NCBI RefSeq assembly: GCF_000512585.2
Contig: NC_089241.1
Location: 4,854,001 to 4,918,000 of the forward strand
Length of the DNA: 64,000 bases
Reading direction: 5' to 3'
From: Kwoniella bestiolae CBS 10118
Taxonomy: Eukaryota > Basidiomycota > Tremellomycetes > Tremellales > Cryptococcaceae
In this document: positions 9,675 through 23,300 of the stretch, piece by piece
How positions within the stretch are numbered: position 1 is the first letter of the stretch
Layout: every line of letters begins with the position of its first letter
Made by a program: the position numbers and the translations under genes
The notes under the pieces: generated by a model
Told to the model about the DNA's origin: nothing
The model's input: the letters and a program-made list of their open reading frames with translations, nothing else
The model's database searches: none

Positions 9675-10129
9675 TTTGCGCGTGTGAATACGAAATACGA
9701 TGGATACGAGCTGGAGTGGAGGGCTCTGCGCCGGATACGATTGATTGCGCTGAACAAAAGTGGTTCCGTATCTCCTCAATATATCAACCAGATGAAAGTT
9801 GTAACTCGACGATCTGATGGGAAGAATGCTAAACACAATGATTCTTTCCTTTGTGCTTCTCAATCACAAATTCCATTCGCACTTGCTTTGTTTCTCATTT
9901 TGACGTCAGCATCGTCATCGATAAGATCTTAGTGCTATCATGATTAGATCGGCAACCTCCGCCTCACCCTGGAACGATCTCCGGTCGGATTGATTTTCCA
10001 ATGGATGTACGAAACACAATGTACAAATATACAAGACATGGTATAACAGTGCGCTACAAATCTAGTCATACATCCGGATGGTATCTGCTTCCGTATAAAT
10101 TTCCGATGACCTCTGCGTAAACGTTTGCC
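9675..10129. promoter_or_regulatory. Intergenic region upstream of the phosphodiesterase
   Basis: 455 bp: promoter of the phosphodiesterase and 3' UTR of the ABC transporter. No additional gene seen. Confidence 0.4.
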
Positions 10130-13100
10130 TCATCTCAGTCCGCCTACTCTACCCGCGAGGTTGAGCCAAGCGACGATCCTCCAGGCCACCGCGATCGCTA
10201 CCATTATACCCATGTATCTAGCTGTATTGAGATCTCTCCATCCGAAGAGAGCCAGTCTTGAAGCTATCTTAGCTAGGCTCTGCTACACGGTTGGTGGTGT
10301 GACTTACAATTGCTCTCCACTCTGCGCTACACATGCTCCTGAAGATATCTCGTCAGGTGTACATTCGAATACCAATCCGACAGACTCGTTGATGATCTGA
10401 ATACGGGTAGCCGCTGTGAAGGAATCATGTCAGTCGAACCTTGCTATCGATGTCAAGGGGATGACTCACCTTTGACACAAGTACCCCAGGCCAGCTACGG
10501 CAGAGCGATTAGTCTTAGCAAGTACCACCACCAGATACCCAATAGTCGAGAAATGACACTTACCCCAGCTAGCCAAGTAGGCACACTCAACGAAATTACA
10601 CCACTGACTTGACCGATCATAGATAAGATAGTCGAAACAACACTGCCATAAGACATGTCAGCGGATATTAGAGACAATTCTGTCGTTCCTTATTTGGTAG
10701 CATGACTTACGTGACGGTCAGACCCTCAGTTTGGATCCAAATCCCAAAGATCATAGCGAAACTTTCACCCATATTGACCATCGCCCAAATGGTAATCGCG
10801 AATTCGAAATAAATCCTAACAGAGGTTTGCATGCCTACACCGATGTTCATCTGTCGTGATAGGATTATCAGCTTCTCCATCGAGCTTCAACGGCTGATAT
10901 AGAGGTACAGTGTATACTCACGATAGCTGCATATCCGAACCCTCCAGCAAGCTCAAATCCAAGCTCTACCAAGGTATACGTGATGACAAAAGTAGCAGGG
11001 GAATATCGAGCGCTTGATTTCGCTTCGTGTAGATACAAATTCCTATCGGCAGGAAAGATGGCCATGGCATTGAGGAGACCGACAAAAGCGATAGCAGAGG
11101 TTGATTCAATGGTTATACCAATACGATCTTGTGCACCTGCGAACCCATCATCAATATGAGCTGAGCGTTATATGATCGCAAAGCACAACATCAAGCTTTA
11201 GATCGGAGACATTCGATCACTCACCTGAAGGCCCGTGGTTCAACCTTTGAAAAAACAAGATAAACATAGCCCCCAATAACGGAGTCTGTACCAATCTATT
11301 GAAAAACACATCTTTCCTCCTCCAGAGATTCTTCCAATGCCGTTCAAGCACAACGGGCAGTGCGACTCTCATTGAGGTGGTGCCGCCTCCTTTCGACAGT
11401 ACTTTTGAGGTGTTCCTCTTCTCCGATTCCTCTCCGTTCTCCTCAGTGGATCGAGAGGACCATTGTGAAGTTAGGCCCCTTACTCGGGAGAGAGACGATT
11501 CGTACCCTTGTGGACGAGGATCAACCGATACCAGGTCGAGGAGGTGGTCGGCGGGGTTGAAGAATTCGGATGGCATTGGATGACCGATTGATGTGAAGTA
11601 TTCGACAGCCTCGGATCGTTTGCCGTTGAACTGAGACCATTCCAGATCAGTATTGTGAGGTTGAGGGATCGGAAATGCTGGCAGACCCACCGCTACGACA
11701 CCTCCCTTAGCTAACAGAGTAACATTGTCTGCCAGTTTCCAGATGTCACTTCGAGGCTGATGTATGGTAGCTGGACGAAACTGAATCAGCTATCGTTCGT
11801 CCGCAACACACTCCATACGAAACAGTAAATTAACACACCAATAACCGTCCTTCCAGTAGCAGCGATATCTCGAAGTACCTGCATAACGCTTAGAGCTATA
11901 CTCGCATCAAGGCCAGAGGTTCTACCGATAATGCACACAACATTTCGTAAACACATGACCGTGATGTATCACAGCACAACACAGCAGGATCACTCACGGC
12001 TCATCGACCACCAAAACAGCCGGATCATTGATCACTACCCCCTCAATCACCCATCAGCTATCGAGCATCATCTGGTAGAAGCTCAAGCTCAGCTCACTCT
12101 GAACCGCCAAACTCAGCCTCCTTTTCTCACCCCCGCTAATCCCCTTTAACAACTGCCCACCAACAGGCAAATCCGCACAATCCTTCAGACCCAACATCCT
12201 CAGGACCGTCTCAGCTCTGGCAATCTTCTGCTTTCTAGGCATCTTATCGGGTAATCTCAGTATAGCGGCGTATGTAAGTGTTTCTCTGACAGTCAAGGAG
12301 GGTAGGTGCCAATCGTCATCTTGCTCTACAAAGGCGACGTTCGATTGAGATGCTTGGGAAGCTAATTCGCCTGCAAAGAGGAGGGAACCGGATTGTGTGA
12401 AGCGAGATAGAGGACCGGGGTTGAGGGAACGTCCTGCGATGAGCTGTAATAGGGTTGACTGAATGTGTATTATTAGCTCAGCTCTGATCGCAGTGGCCTC
12501 GGATGCGCTAGCTCACTTTTCCAGCACCTGATGGACCTAAAATGGCGGAGATCTCGCCAGCTGTGTCATGCATCACATTAGCTGGATTTTCCACTTGGCT
12601 ATCTTCCAGTAGTACATACCAGGGAAATTGACAGAGACGTCATTGAGAATAATCTTATTCTTATCTTTCACTGCTCCTCGGCCCTTTCTCTCCCAGGTCA
12701 AAGTGAGGTTATTAACCTGATGTGATAAGCGATGGTCTTGTAAGTCTCAATACGGAGCGATCTGTCTGATAAGCGAAGCATGGCTTACGGAAACATCAAT
12801 TTTGTCCCTTGTCATGTGACTCTCCATCACATCGGTCCCTTTTCCTCTATTATGACTTTCGATCTCGGAAGCGTGCTACGACCAGAAATCAGATCAGCTC
12901 ATGTCAGGTTATGTCCCAAAGTCGCGACTCACTTTGACACCTCCAGCAGGGTAAATCCAAAGGATGAAGCAAGCAAGCGCGTACTCTACCACCGTTACTC
13001 CTATAAGTCCTCCGAACCATGCTCCGATATTGATCGACGCATCGAATCTAAGCCCATTGAGTACATTGTTCCCGTCGCACTGCGAGAACGAGTCACATGG

Positions 13101-16100
13101 TAACTCAGCATCGATGTTCAGGAAGAGCATAAACGCGCCCAGACATACCTGATTGAGATTGGCAGCTGAATCTTGGGGGCAATCGAACAAACGATCTTTG
13201 AACTGGGTCGTTGCAATTATACCTGTATGGGTTCTCGATTTAATGGTTCAATCTCCACAAAAGGGCAGGAGGTCTCTTACGGAACGAATAGAAATATGGA
13301 CTGAGCCATCTTATCCAAGCCACATAGGCTGGCACATGTGTGCTGAACGTGTCGCGTTAGTGCCAATTCTGTGTTACTACCCTCACATCGAATGTTTACT
13401 TACACGATGAAACCGGAACTCATGCTGTGGGATTGGCATTAGCAGCTATTTGAACTCGATTCCCTTGTCCCCAATGCACTTACATCATAAATAGATTAAA
13501 AGCGTTGCCTACCAACGAGGCAGCGGAGAAAGATCTCAGAAGGGATGCCTAATATTTATGTGATCGATAAGCGCCAGATAAGGATCAGAAAAGGCATATG
13601 GCTTACTGAGACCAGTGACAATCCTTGAGTAGCAAATTGAACCAAAATAGTCTATTCTCGTCATCAGTACGCTGCGACCCGATATCCTGCGACGAAGTCC
13701 TCACCGAAGCGATCGAAGTGAATAATCTGGCAGCTAGATCTTCCGTCCGTAATCTTGAGATAAAATATACTAATACAACATAAATGGTAGGAGACAGTAT
13801 GCTGGGTAAGAGATATGAGATGAAATCTGATATTATATATGGTGTAACGTCCTGTTGTGAATGGACATCAGCTTTTATGGTATAGATTCTATGAGACCAA
13901 ACTTACGTATAATCGATCCTGGATGGTAGAAAAGAATTATCAGGATCATCCATTGCCAGTAAGCTATCTTTACTCACCTCTCGTTCACGGTCGAATATGA
14001 CCAAATCGGTACAGAACTTGTATATCCCTATGTAACGATTCATCAGTCGTCTATATTGGCTCATGAGAGGGTAGTATCAGAACCCACAAAACACTTGCTG
14101 TAGATAGAAAACACCAGGGATCAACTGGAAACTCAAATTTTTCAAACTCTGAATGCCAGTTGGTGTCTGGACCATGTGCAATCGCAAGATCAGCTTATCA
14201 GATTAATAGTCATTTCCTGATGTAGAAAAGGGGAAGATCACCCACCTCTGGTAACCTATAATAAGTTACACCGATTATAACACCCAGCACAATGGCCTGC
14301 ACCAAGAATCCAACCAACTGAGGTACATTCCTATAGACGTTCCTATGAGCTCTAGCAGTGAGAACAGCAGTCTGTTTCCATAATCCCGGTCTCTTCTCAT
14401 CTCTTGCGTCTACTGGCGATTGTCCTTTCTCCATATCTGTAGTTGCGACATCTTGATTCTGGTTGGTACCGTCGATCGCCGAGATTGACGAATCTATCGA
14501 AGTTTTGGATAGTCTATTATCGAATTGATCAGGTGATCTCGATCGCCAAGCATCCACCAAGGTTGTCACTCGGGCTCGCGAGCTTTCTTCATTTTCAGAA
14601 TTTCGATTATCGACTGTCGAGATATCTATCAGGAAATCTACAAGTACCATCCTCGTCAATATCATTCTGTGATGATCCGCTGCTGGAAAATACTGATATT
14701 TACCTAATGGGTTGACACCCTTCTCTACGTGTTCGCCTAACCCTCCGAACCATCCTAGACAATCGCTCCTTAAGCCGGAATAGACTATTTCGCCTTTGGA
14801 CAGTAATGCTATACGATCGAATATGTCGAAAGCGTCTGATCGGGGGGCGTGAATCGACAAGATGATAGTTCTGCCACGACGAGCGAGATGGGACAGAGTG
14901 AGAAGGAGGAGGTAGGATGTAAAGGCGTCTGTGAATGATAATTATGATTGAGTTAAATTTCCGGTCAACAACATATACTATCGAGCTAGATTGATATGCT
15001 TGATGAAGGATAGATGACAAGTTGACCCACCGAGCCCAGAAGTCGGTTCCTATCAGTAATGCAATCCATGGGTCAGCTCATAAGCGAAAGAAGCATTCAT
15101 GTACTACAGATGACCTTACATCAAGTATCAACACGCTAGGAAGAGTAACCAGAACGCAGCCGATCGACAACCGCCTAGTCAAAATGTTTTTTGTGAATTT
15201 GAGTCCCTCGCTTTCGTTGGTCTCACACTGACCTCTTCTCACCACCTGATATACCTTTCCGCAAAGGTCCTCCAACGACCGTATCCGCCGCATCTCTCAA
15301 CCCAAGCTCATCTATCGTCTGATCTACGATATGCGTTATAGTCTCGTTGGAAAGGGAAGTGGGTAATCGAAGTTTGGCAGCCTATCCCAGCATCAATATT
15401 GGATCGTCAGCCTCGTAAGCACATAAATAAAGGAGAAAAGCAGGTCACGCACGTATGTCAAAGTTTCTCGAACTACCATGAAACCGTATCAGTGCGTCAT
15501 TCTTGCTGAACAGCTCAAACCGAGAAGGTGGATCTAGACATACCAGTCAAGCATTCTACCAGATAATCCTGTTGTCTCACAAAACCTATTCTTCTCTTCA
15601 CCTCGCCCTTGCTCAGTTTCTTACCTCTCACGGCTGTCTGTGCCGTCGAGGTCTGGGGAGTAGCGGCATAATACGCTACTTGACCTGATTGGGTGGGCAG
15701 GCCAGATAATCGATGGGCTATAGCGTTGAGCAGTGTTGTCTTTCCAGAACCTGAACCACCAAGACTGTCAAATGATGAAGAGTAAGCCATTGAAAGTGCG
15801 ATAGAAACGGGCATGAGTCCACAGAACCGCACACTCACATAGCTAATACCTCCCCACTACGACACTCGCACCCTACATCTTTTAAGATCCACTTCTTTCT
15901 TGGTTTCTCCTCTCCTATTGCAGCAGGTTTCTCTTTACTGAGGAATTTTGGTATCCAACTAGAACAAGGTGTTCGATCAGTAGCTCGTCTACAAATGTCA
16001 GTCATCCCACGCGGGTAGAACAAGGACCTACGGTATAACCTTCTTATCCGGTACACCTATCGTCAAGCCCTCTACGGAAAGATGGAAAGGTAATGGTGGA

Positions 16101-16573
16101 GGCAAGTTGAGTAGAGCATTGACGTCGTTCGATTGAGTAGTAACTAAGTCATGATACGAAGGCAGAGCTTGGAGTTCATGATTCTCAGGTGATGAGTCTT
16201 GATTGATGTTGGAGTTGGGAGCAGCAGGGAAGGAGGACGTCCGATCTGGTATAATGGGTCCATCGACATTCTGTCGAGCTGACGATGATCCCGACTCCTT
16301 GCTGGTATCAATCTCAGCCTTGTGGGACAACTGCAGTGTCCGCTGCTCTCCTTCTGCTAACAAGGTAGATTCTTGATTTTTCAATTTTGCGTTCTCTTTG
16401 TCCTGCGCCCTCTCTAGATTGGAGTCCGATTTCTCCCCTATCCTCGAGCTACTTCCCGCGTTGTGCGAGCTTGACTGACCTATAGGAGGGCCCAAGACCG
16501 GTATCTGCATCCTCGGAGGCCCAGCGATTCCAGTATCATGCTTGTCGAAGTCTGCATCATGGTGATTCGACAT
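10130..16573 (-). CDS. Full-length ABCG (PDR/White-type) ABC transporter, NBD-TMD-NBD-TMD
   Basis: Long multi-exon gene from ATG 16573 to TGA 10130-10132, roughly 1,400-1,500 residues. A polar N-terminal extension of about 200 residues precedes NBD1. NBD1 has Walker A LGGSGSGKTTLLNA, signature GISGGEKRR and an H-loop region LSIHAPRSDAFD. TMD1 follows. NBD2 has Walker A with GPSGAGKSTLL, signature KGISGGEKRRLSLAVQ, Walker B VLVVDEPTSGLDA and H-loop ATIHQPRSD. TMD2 ends with a last helix encoded after a short intron near 10270-10310. Both NBDs keep canonical motifs, unlike typical PDR proteins with a degenerate NBD1. This resembles the yeast Yol075c subgroup of full-size ABCG proteins. Substrate unknown; lipid, sterol or drug export are family-based guesses. 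Confidence 0.9.
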
Positions 16574-17137
16574 CTCGTTCCAAAGCTGCTAATAAGCGTA
16601 TAGATCAGCTCATGGCTCGAAATATCGGATCATCAGGATGGAGCCAAGCGTCCCTCCCGAGATGAATTAGGGAGTTTCAAAATCACTTACTATCCGATCG
16701 AACCAAACAAACAATATATCGATGCCTCCACTCTTGACTCTTCGTTGTGAACCTACTGTACTGTCCCTCTATATCTGTCTAGATCTCTTGGAGGAGAAAG
16801 ACTGTCCAACTAATTATACACATATGTTCAACGATGACATGAGTCATACTTGCGATGATTCATGTACCTCCTCGAGACCATCAAGAACCAATTGTGAATT
16901 ATGACATTTGGAGATGCCCGTCTCCGTTTTAGTCTCCGCGTCATATAATCCCCAGTAATCCAGGCACATCACATCACATCACGGACCATCGGATCAATCC
17001 AACCCGGCATTCCAGCGGATGTATTGGGATGCTTTTCGGATGCAGGACCAATCAACGATGCTCGTGAGTTGTCAAGCAAACATAAGTGCATATGGTATCA
17101 ACAACAACTCTAAGCTCTACATCATTCCCAAGCCCAT
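16574..17137. promoter_or_regulatory. Promoter region of the ABC transporter
   Basis: 564 bp between the ABC start and the Hrd1 stop. Contains a short (CACAT)n-like run near 16965-16983. No further gene seen. Confidence 0.4.
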
Positions 17138-19833
17138 CTACTCATCTTCATCAGGAATCTCGATCCTAGGTCTATCAATCCCTGCTCTGCTCCCGCCCGG
17201 GAGATCAATACTAGACTCCTCTCTATGCCCTTGCCATGAGCTCTGCAATCTCGTCAATTCACCAACGAGGTCCCAGATCGTCTCATCCACTTTCCTAAGC
17301 ACTTGTATCCTCTCGTCTAGATCTCCCGCCGATACCGTCGCATCTGTGCTCATAGGCCGACGATGTCCGGAAAGTAAATCTGAAGAAGAAGGTATCAATC
17401 TCGGATGAACTGTAGGTAAAGTTTCCCAATCGTCCAGTTCCACATTCTTTTCAACTTCAATCTCGGGCTCCACCACTTTCGCCTTGCCTTTTCCTTTCTC
17501 TCCCGATAAGGCGGACGACAAGCCGCCAAATCTCCTCAAAGCAGCTTCAGCAGCTTTCCTCCTTACTGCCGATTCATCCTCTACAACCTCTTCCACCTCG
17601 TCGCCATCATCTTCGTTCCCCTCAACTTTCGGTACAGGTCTTGCAGTGCCTGTAGGAGAAAAGACTACAGGAGGATTCGATGAGAAAGGGGTGACATGTC
17701 CTGAAAGCTGTGGTGTAGCAGGTACGGACAAGTGGGATTCTCTTCTCGATATTGGTGGTGCACGATTGGGATTGTCGGGCTGATTGGTAGATAAAGGTGA
17801 TGGTCGATAGGTACCCATGGGATTGGAGCTGGGTCCAGCATTAGGAGAGGATTGTTGGTATCTAGGTGCAGCACCTAGAGGAGCAGGGAAGAACCGCCCA
17901 GGTACAATGGGACCACCCCATATTCCCCTCTGCAACCTTTCATCTACGCTATCCTCCCTTCGTGCTGCATTTTCCGAAACTCCAGCCTGTGGTGATGCCA
18001 CTGTAGGAATACCGGGGGCATTGGGTACAGGATTGTCCCAGCCCATTCGAGGTAGTTGAAAGTACTCGTTATACGCTTGTTGAATGTTGTCTCTATTCTG
18101 CTGCTGAGGCGGCTGAGGTACTGCGCCAGGTTGGGCAGGTGGTGGATTCACTGGAGCTGCATTCCGCTGAGCAGCTGCTCGACCAGGTGCAGGCGCGGGT
18201 GTATGTAAGACATCTCTTCGGCTGTTAGCAGATGAGATATCAGCTTTGAATTGCGAGCGGCAGAAATGCGTCGAAAAGCTTACCAAGTAGGACAACTCTG
18301 TTGTCTCTCCAACCAACTCCTCAAACAATGGAAATGGAAGATATGTCCGCATGCCAACTTCTTGGGCGTTTCATTCGGTCCTCCACCATCTCCACTTCCA
18401 GTATTACCCTCTTGCTCCGCTACCGCACGGGGAATCATCTCTTCTCGACAGATGATACACGTCCTATCTCCACCTCTTTCCATCTCTTCTTCAGTTGCAT
18501 CGGGATATAACGCGTCCATATCTCTTGTGGCTCTCCTGTATCTGATCAGATCACCACATCGAGAGACGAAGGATCGTAGAGTCATGTAGACATCTCGGAG
18601 GATATGGAGAGGGAGACCGTAATGGAGGAGTATGACAAGGAAGAATGATAGGTAGGTGAGGAGCTTCATGAAATCTAGAGTGAGGAAGATCAGCACGGCA
18701 CGTATCGGACAGTTGAAGCAGTATAAGTTGCTGCAGTGGAACGACAACTCACCAACAGTCAAATCGACGTAAAATAACCACATGGATTTCTCCTCCCATG
18801 GTGGCGCATCTGCTCTTCCTCTAGCTCTTCTCAGGTCAACCAATCCCACAGTATACCTAGCAGCAGTGCCGAGTATTGAAGCGTTCAGGATAGTGAATTC
18901 AGATGCGAAGAGAACCATAGCCGATACACCTTCCGATAAGATAGCTTCGAGCGAGTATGATACTAAGGCGAAATCGAATATTGCTAATAAGAGGATGATG
19001 GAAGTGATTCGGATGTGATATAGCGTTGGTGGGCCTGGAGGAGGTATTTGATCCATCTGCGTTTATGAGCAAGCCAGGATGAGTGTCTATAACATGGGAA
19101 AGGCGAATAGAGGTATTCATGATACTCACATAATCTACCCTGTCCGCTGTGATCCAATGGAAGCATTTCAAAAACAACAGCAGCCCATACATGAACGCAA
19201 ACGGCGCTGAGAAGTCGTCTCTGCGATATTCAGCAGCTGAATCAGCATTGTTCCCACACGATACAAGTATTGCAAGTACAGGGATCCGCATTTCACGTAT
19301 TGGAAGTCAAGACTCACCTGAAAATGGTCAAAGCCAACAGCGACTCAGTCAAGAATATCCACAACCGTTCGAAAAGGTGCTACACATCGCGGACACGTCA
19401 GCTGGTCCTTGTATATTTATCCCTCACCGTTCAGCTGACGAGATTGGTGGTACTCACCTCATATTCGATAGCTCTCAATTGCCCAAAGAAGATCTTCTTC
19501 AGCCCTATCCCAAATAGGATGGTATTGAACAATGCGAAGTTGGCCAGGACCTGTCGATGTACCAAAAAATATCAAGATCAGCACTGAACCCTTCTCCCGG
19601 ATCAGCCAGACCCATACGCCTTCCTCGCCATTAAGTACTCCCTTATCGTACCCCAGATCCTATGATTGAGCTTGAGCCATGGAAATCCGACAACTCACCA
19701 TCAAAGCACCACTACTCCTCCCCAAGGCTACAGCAGCAGCATAGAAATTGGGTCTAGTATTCAGCGCCGAGTACACCACCCCACTAGCGAGGAGGGTCGA
19801 GGAGAGTCCGTACACTGCTAATCGAGGGACCAT
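17138..19833 (-). CDS. HRD1: Hrd1/synoviolin: ER membrane RING E3 ubiquitin ligase
   Basis: Multi-exon gene, about 750-800 residues. The start at ATG 19831-19833 is chosen because MVPRLAVYGLSSTLLASG matches the family N-terminus; upstream in-frame codons lack ATG. The first half holds about six membrane helices, including NTRPNFYAAAVALGRSSGAL and FALVSYSLEAILSEGVS. The RING-H2 domain follows: CIICREEM, an insert of about 25 residues, CGHIFHFHCLRSWLERQQSC, PTCRRDVL. The tail is Pro/Asn/Ser-rich with a late coiled-coil-like part near the C-terminus (IQVLRKVDETIWDLVGEL), probably the Hrd3/Der1-adaptor region. Hrd1 retrotranslocates and ubiquitinates misfolded ER proteins (ERAD). The RING insert is longer than in yeast. 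Confidence 0.93.
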
Positions 19834-20347
19834 CTTGTACGAAGTTTCAAGGACAGGTATCAAGTCGACAAGCTCGAACGCTAGGTATTGCTATGACGGA
19901 GAAGGAATACCACTTCTTTCGACTGTACTTTGCTTTGCTATCCCCTCTATATCCTCATTTCAACCTTGTAAGTGTATTTCTTATTTCTATGATATATGAA
20001 ATGCAGTGAGAGAACATGGAAGTAGGAAAGAGAAAGGAAAAAGGCATTGTTGCACTTCCAGACACGCATGTCATCATCAACTGGTTACTCGTACTTGTGA
20101 CGTGTCTGTTCTGTCTCTCGGCGATCACCGCCATGGTCTCGTGAGTGGGGGAAGGTGAGTGCGAGTGGCAAATGCAAATGAACACGATCAAGAACCCTAG
20201 TACATGCACTGATTTAGAAAACATACATAGGAGCCTGGAAAAGAGATTGGAGAAGATACAGCAGTTCACAGCTAGGCTATATCAGGACCTGATCATTATA
20301 CTTTAAGTTTGAGCGGATCGAGTGTCCATATTATATCACTCAAATTA
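19834..20347. promoter_or_regulatory. Hrd1 promoter and GH31 3' region
   Basis: 514 bp. Promoter for the minus-strand Hrd1 gene and 3' UTR of the next minus-strand gene. No clear element seen. Confidence 0.4.
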
Positions 20348-23300
20348 TCATTCCCATTCCAATGTCCATTCCCCGTTCAAATTACCTCCGACATCCCTAA
20401 TTTTCACTCTTCCTACGCTCTCGTCGTATTCAATCTGACCGCCATCAATACCCTTTCCATTCAGACTGACTTTCGAAGGCCTGTTCCACACTCCCACGAT
20501 GGTGATGGTGTTGAGTTGTCCATCAATATGATAATTCCCCTCAGGGGTTGAAGTCAGCTTCCCAGCCGAAGCGGTGAAACAGAGACATGTCAATTCGGTT
20601 ACTACCCCATCCATCGTCTATCAGCTACTCTTCCCACTCAACCCATCAGAGGAAAGGAGAGGATAGCTCACCAGGATAACTATCCCCATCATCCACCTTT
20701 GCATCCCCCTCGGCATACCCTTTACCATCCAACACCACCAGCAATCCGTACCCTCCATCCCTCGTTTCCTTTACCGTATACTCCGGTTGATCATATACCA
20801 ATAACACACTTCCACTTCGAACGTGTACACCTATCTCTCCTAATGGTAGGTCAATGCTTACGTTATCATACTTGGAATTATCGAGTCTGGTGTGGGTCCA
20901 CCAGTCTACCCAGAAAACTCCATTGTCATTTGGGAATACACCATAGACACTTGATTCGTTTGGCTGTAGAACGGGTGTAACCAAGATAGAAGATCCTATA
21001 AGGAATTGTGAATCGACGGAAAGGTAAGACGGGTTGGCGAATTCGTGGAAAAGCGGTACGACGGGGGGTCTAGAGCAACATATCAGATCAGTATACCGTT
21101 GTGGCGCACGATATAGTCGATGTGGACACTCACGCTCCATATTCCGCTGCTTTAGCGAAGAGGGTTTGCCAGTAAGGTAACATAGCATATCTAGCGTTGA
21201 TAGCTTTGATACTTGCATCTCGTACCGAGTCCCACACATATGGCTCTTGGGAGAGGGCGAGTCTGCGACGGACCGGTATCAGCGTCATTTCGGCGTTATT
21301 GGATGCGATCGTAAAGTGACATACTTGGTATTGTGATTCTGATTTCATATATTAAGTCAGCTCTTGGATCATTAAGCTACGTCTCAGTGTTGCGAGCTCA
21401 CCCTGTAGAACGGGAAGAACGCGCTCAATTGTATCCATCGATTACAAAGCTCTTCATCGGTGTTACCGTTCTAAGTCAAAAGTCAGCTTAGTTACTCGGC
21501 GCCTCAATCGGGGGAGCTAACTCACAAAGCCGCAACTGTCAATCCCACAATCATGATTAGCTGAAACATCGCAAGACCATGGGGAGATGACGAGCTTACG
21601 TATCAGGTCCGACCATGGGCTGCAATAACAAGGTATCTTTATGAGTTACAACCTACTTTCGTGGGGGGAACAAGATAAGTTGCACTTACAATACCAAACA
21701 AGTTGAACTGCAATACACCTTGAATAGCCCTCTTCATATATGCGCTAGAAATCAAACAATAAGAACACTCAATCCACCTCTTGATTGAAGCAAGGTAAGG
21801 TATACTTACAAGGTAGAATAGTTATCTCCAAGCCAATGAGCCGTCTTTCGTCCCTACAAAAAGCATTTTGAATGTGAGTTGAAGATCCCGGCAGTAGCCC
21901 GAAAAGCTTAACTCACTATACCAGCGAAAGTAGACCTAGCCACCATGAACGGTCTTCTACCAGGCTTAAGATCCAATAAGGTATTATGAGTAGCCAGTTC
22001 CTCCATGGTTCCCCAGAGACTATTTTCAAGAATTCACATTGTCAGTCCCCCTATTTACGGTAGGTATTGAGTGGGATTGAAAACGGAGGTATTCACTTAC
22101 TTGTGCACATTGTACTCTTGCAATCCACCATAATGCGTAGCATTGGGACTAACAGTCTTAGCAGACAACCTACCAGCCTGATTCCTAATAGGATAAGGAG
22201 GTTCGTCAACGTATTGTATTTCCGGTATGTAAGATGGTAGATCCGGTGTAGTCGAGCCTGAGCCACCATTGTTTCGCTTGGCCTGTTGGATTTCGACGGT
22301 GTATGATCGACGGAGGGCAGTATTCTTGGGCGCAGTGCCATTTTGACCGTAGGTGAGAGTCCCGTTCACAGTCTGTCCTTCCACGTCAGCTGATCTATCA
22401 TCACGTCCGGGCTAGCTGCGAGGTCATAAAATACACGTACGACGTTACCACTATATCCAGATATGTTTGGCCAGTATCCCTCTGGGAAATCCACGGGAGG
22501 TGCTTGAGGTGTGTAGTTGGCTAGCAAAGTCCATTAGCGTGTTGAGATCTGTTCGATGCGATACTCACGAGGAACTACCGTAGTATCCTCGATGGGAATA
22601 GTGGAGTTGGTAGCTGATCCGTCGACGAAGGATGAAGGCTCGTTCATCTGCATCCAGGGAATCAGCTTGGGGGCGCGAAGTGCTATGAATCACTCAGCTG
22701 ACATCAAGCCAAATTCCTGAGAGAAAGTCAGCTTCGTATACAGTTATAGACAGGAATCGCGAAAGCTCACCATCAAAGTCTACAACTTGACTGAGATTGT
22801 AGAACGCTTCAGTCCATACTTGCTGCATGTTAGGGTTGAACCAATCTACCAACATACTCAGCTTCTGCTTTCCAGATCCTCGAAGGCGTTTTTCTGTGGG
22901 GAAGCTGAGGTGACTTACCAGGGAAGACAGTAAATCCTACAAACGACGAAAGAGAGCCTCAGCTGGGAGCCCTATGAATGGTAAAGGAATAGCTCACCTG
23001 GCCATACTGCTCCGACATATTCTGTGCCATCAGGGTTCTTCATCCATACATCAAGCTCGTGACCTCGAGAGTACACGTCGAACTGATATAACCCTCTGTC
23101 AGCTCGTTGATATGATCATGACTGGCTATATATCGGACTTACCACATCAGAATCGTTATAGAGATATCCTGGAAACATGTCGCACAAAATCAGCTTCTTA
23201 GCAAACCCTGATCTGAGAACGTAGTATAGTTGACTTACCAATAGCAGCATCGATGATAGGGATCTATAACAATGTCAGCTGCTTATCAAATCTCCACATA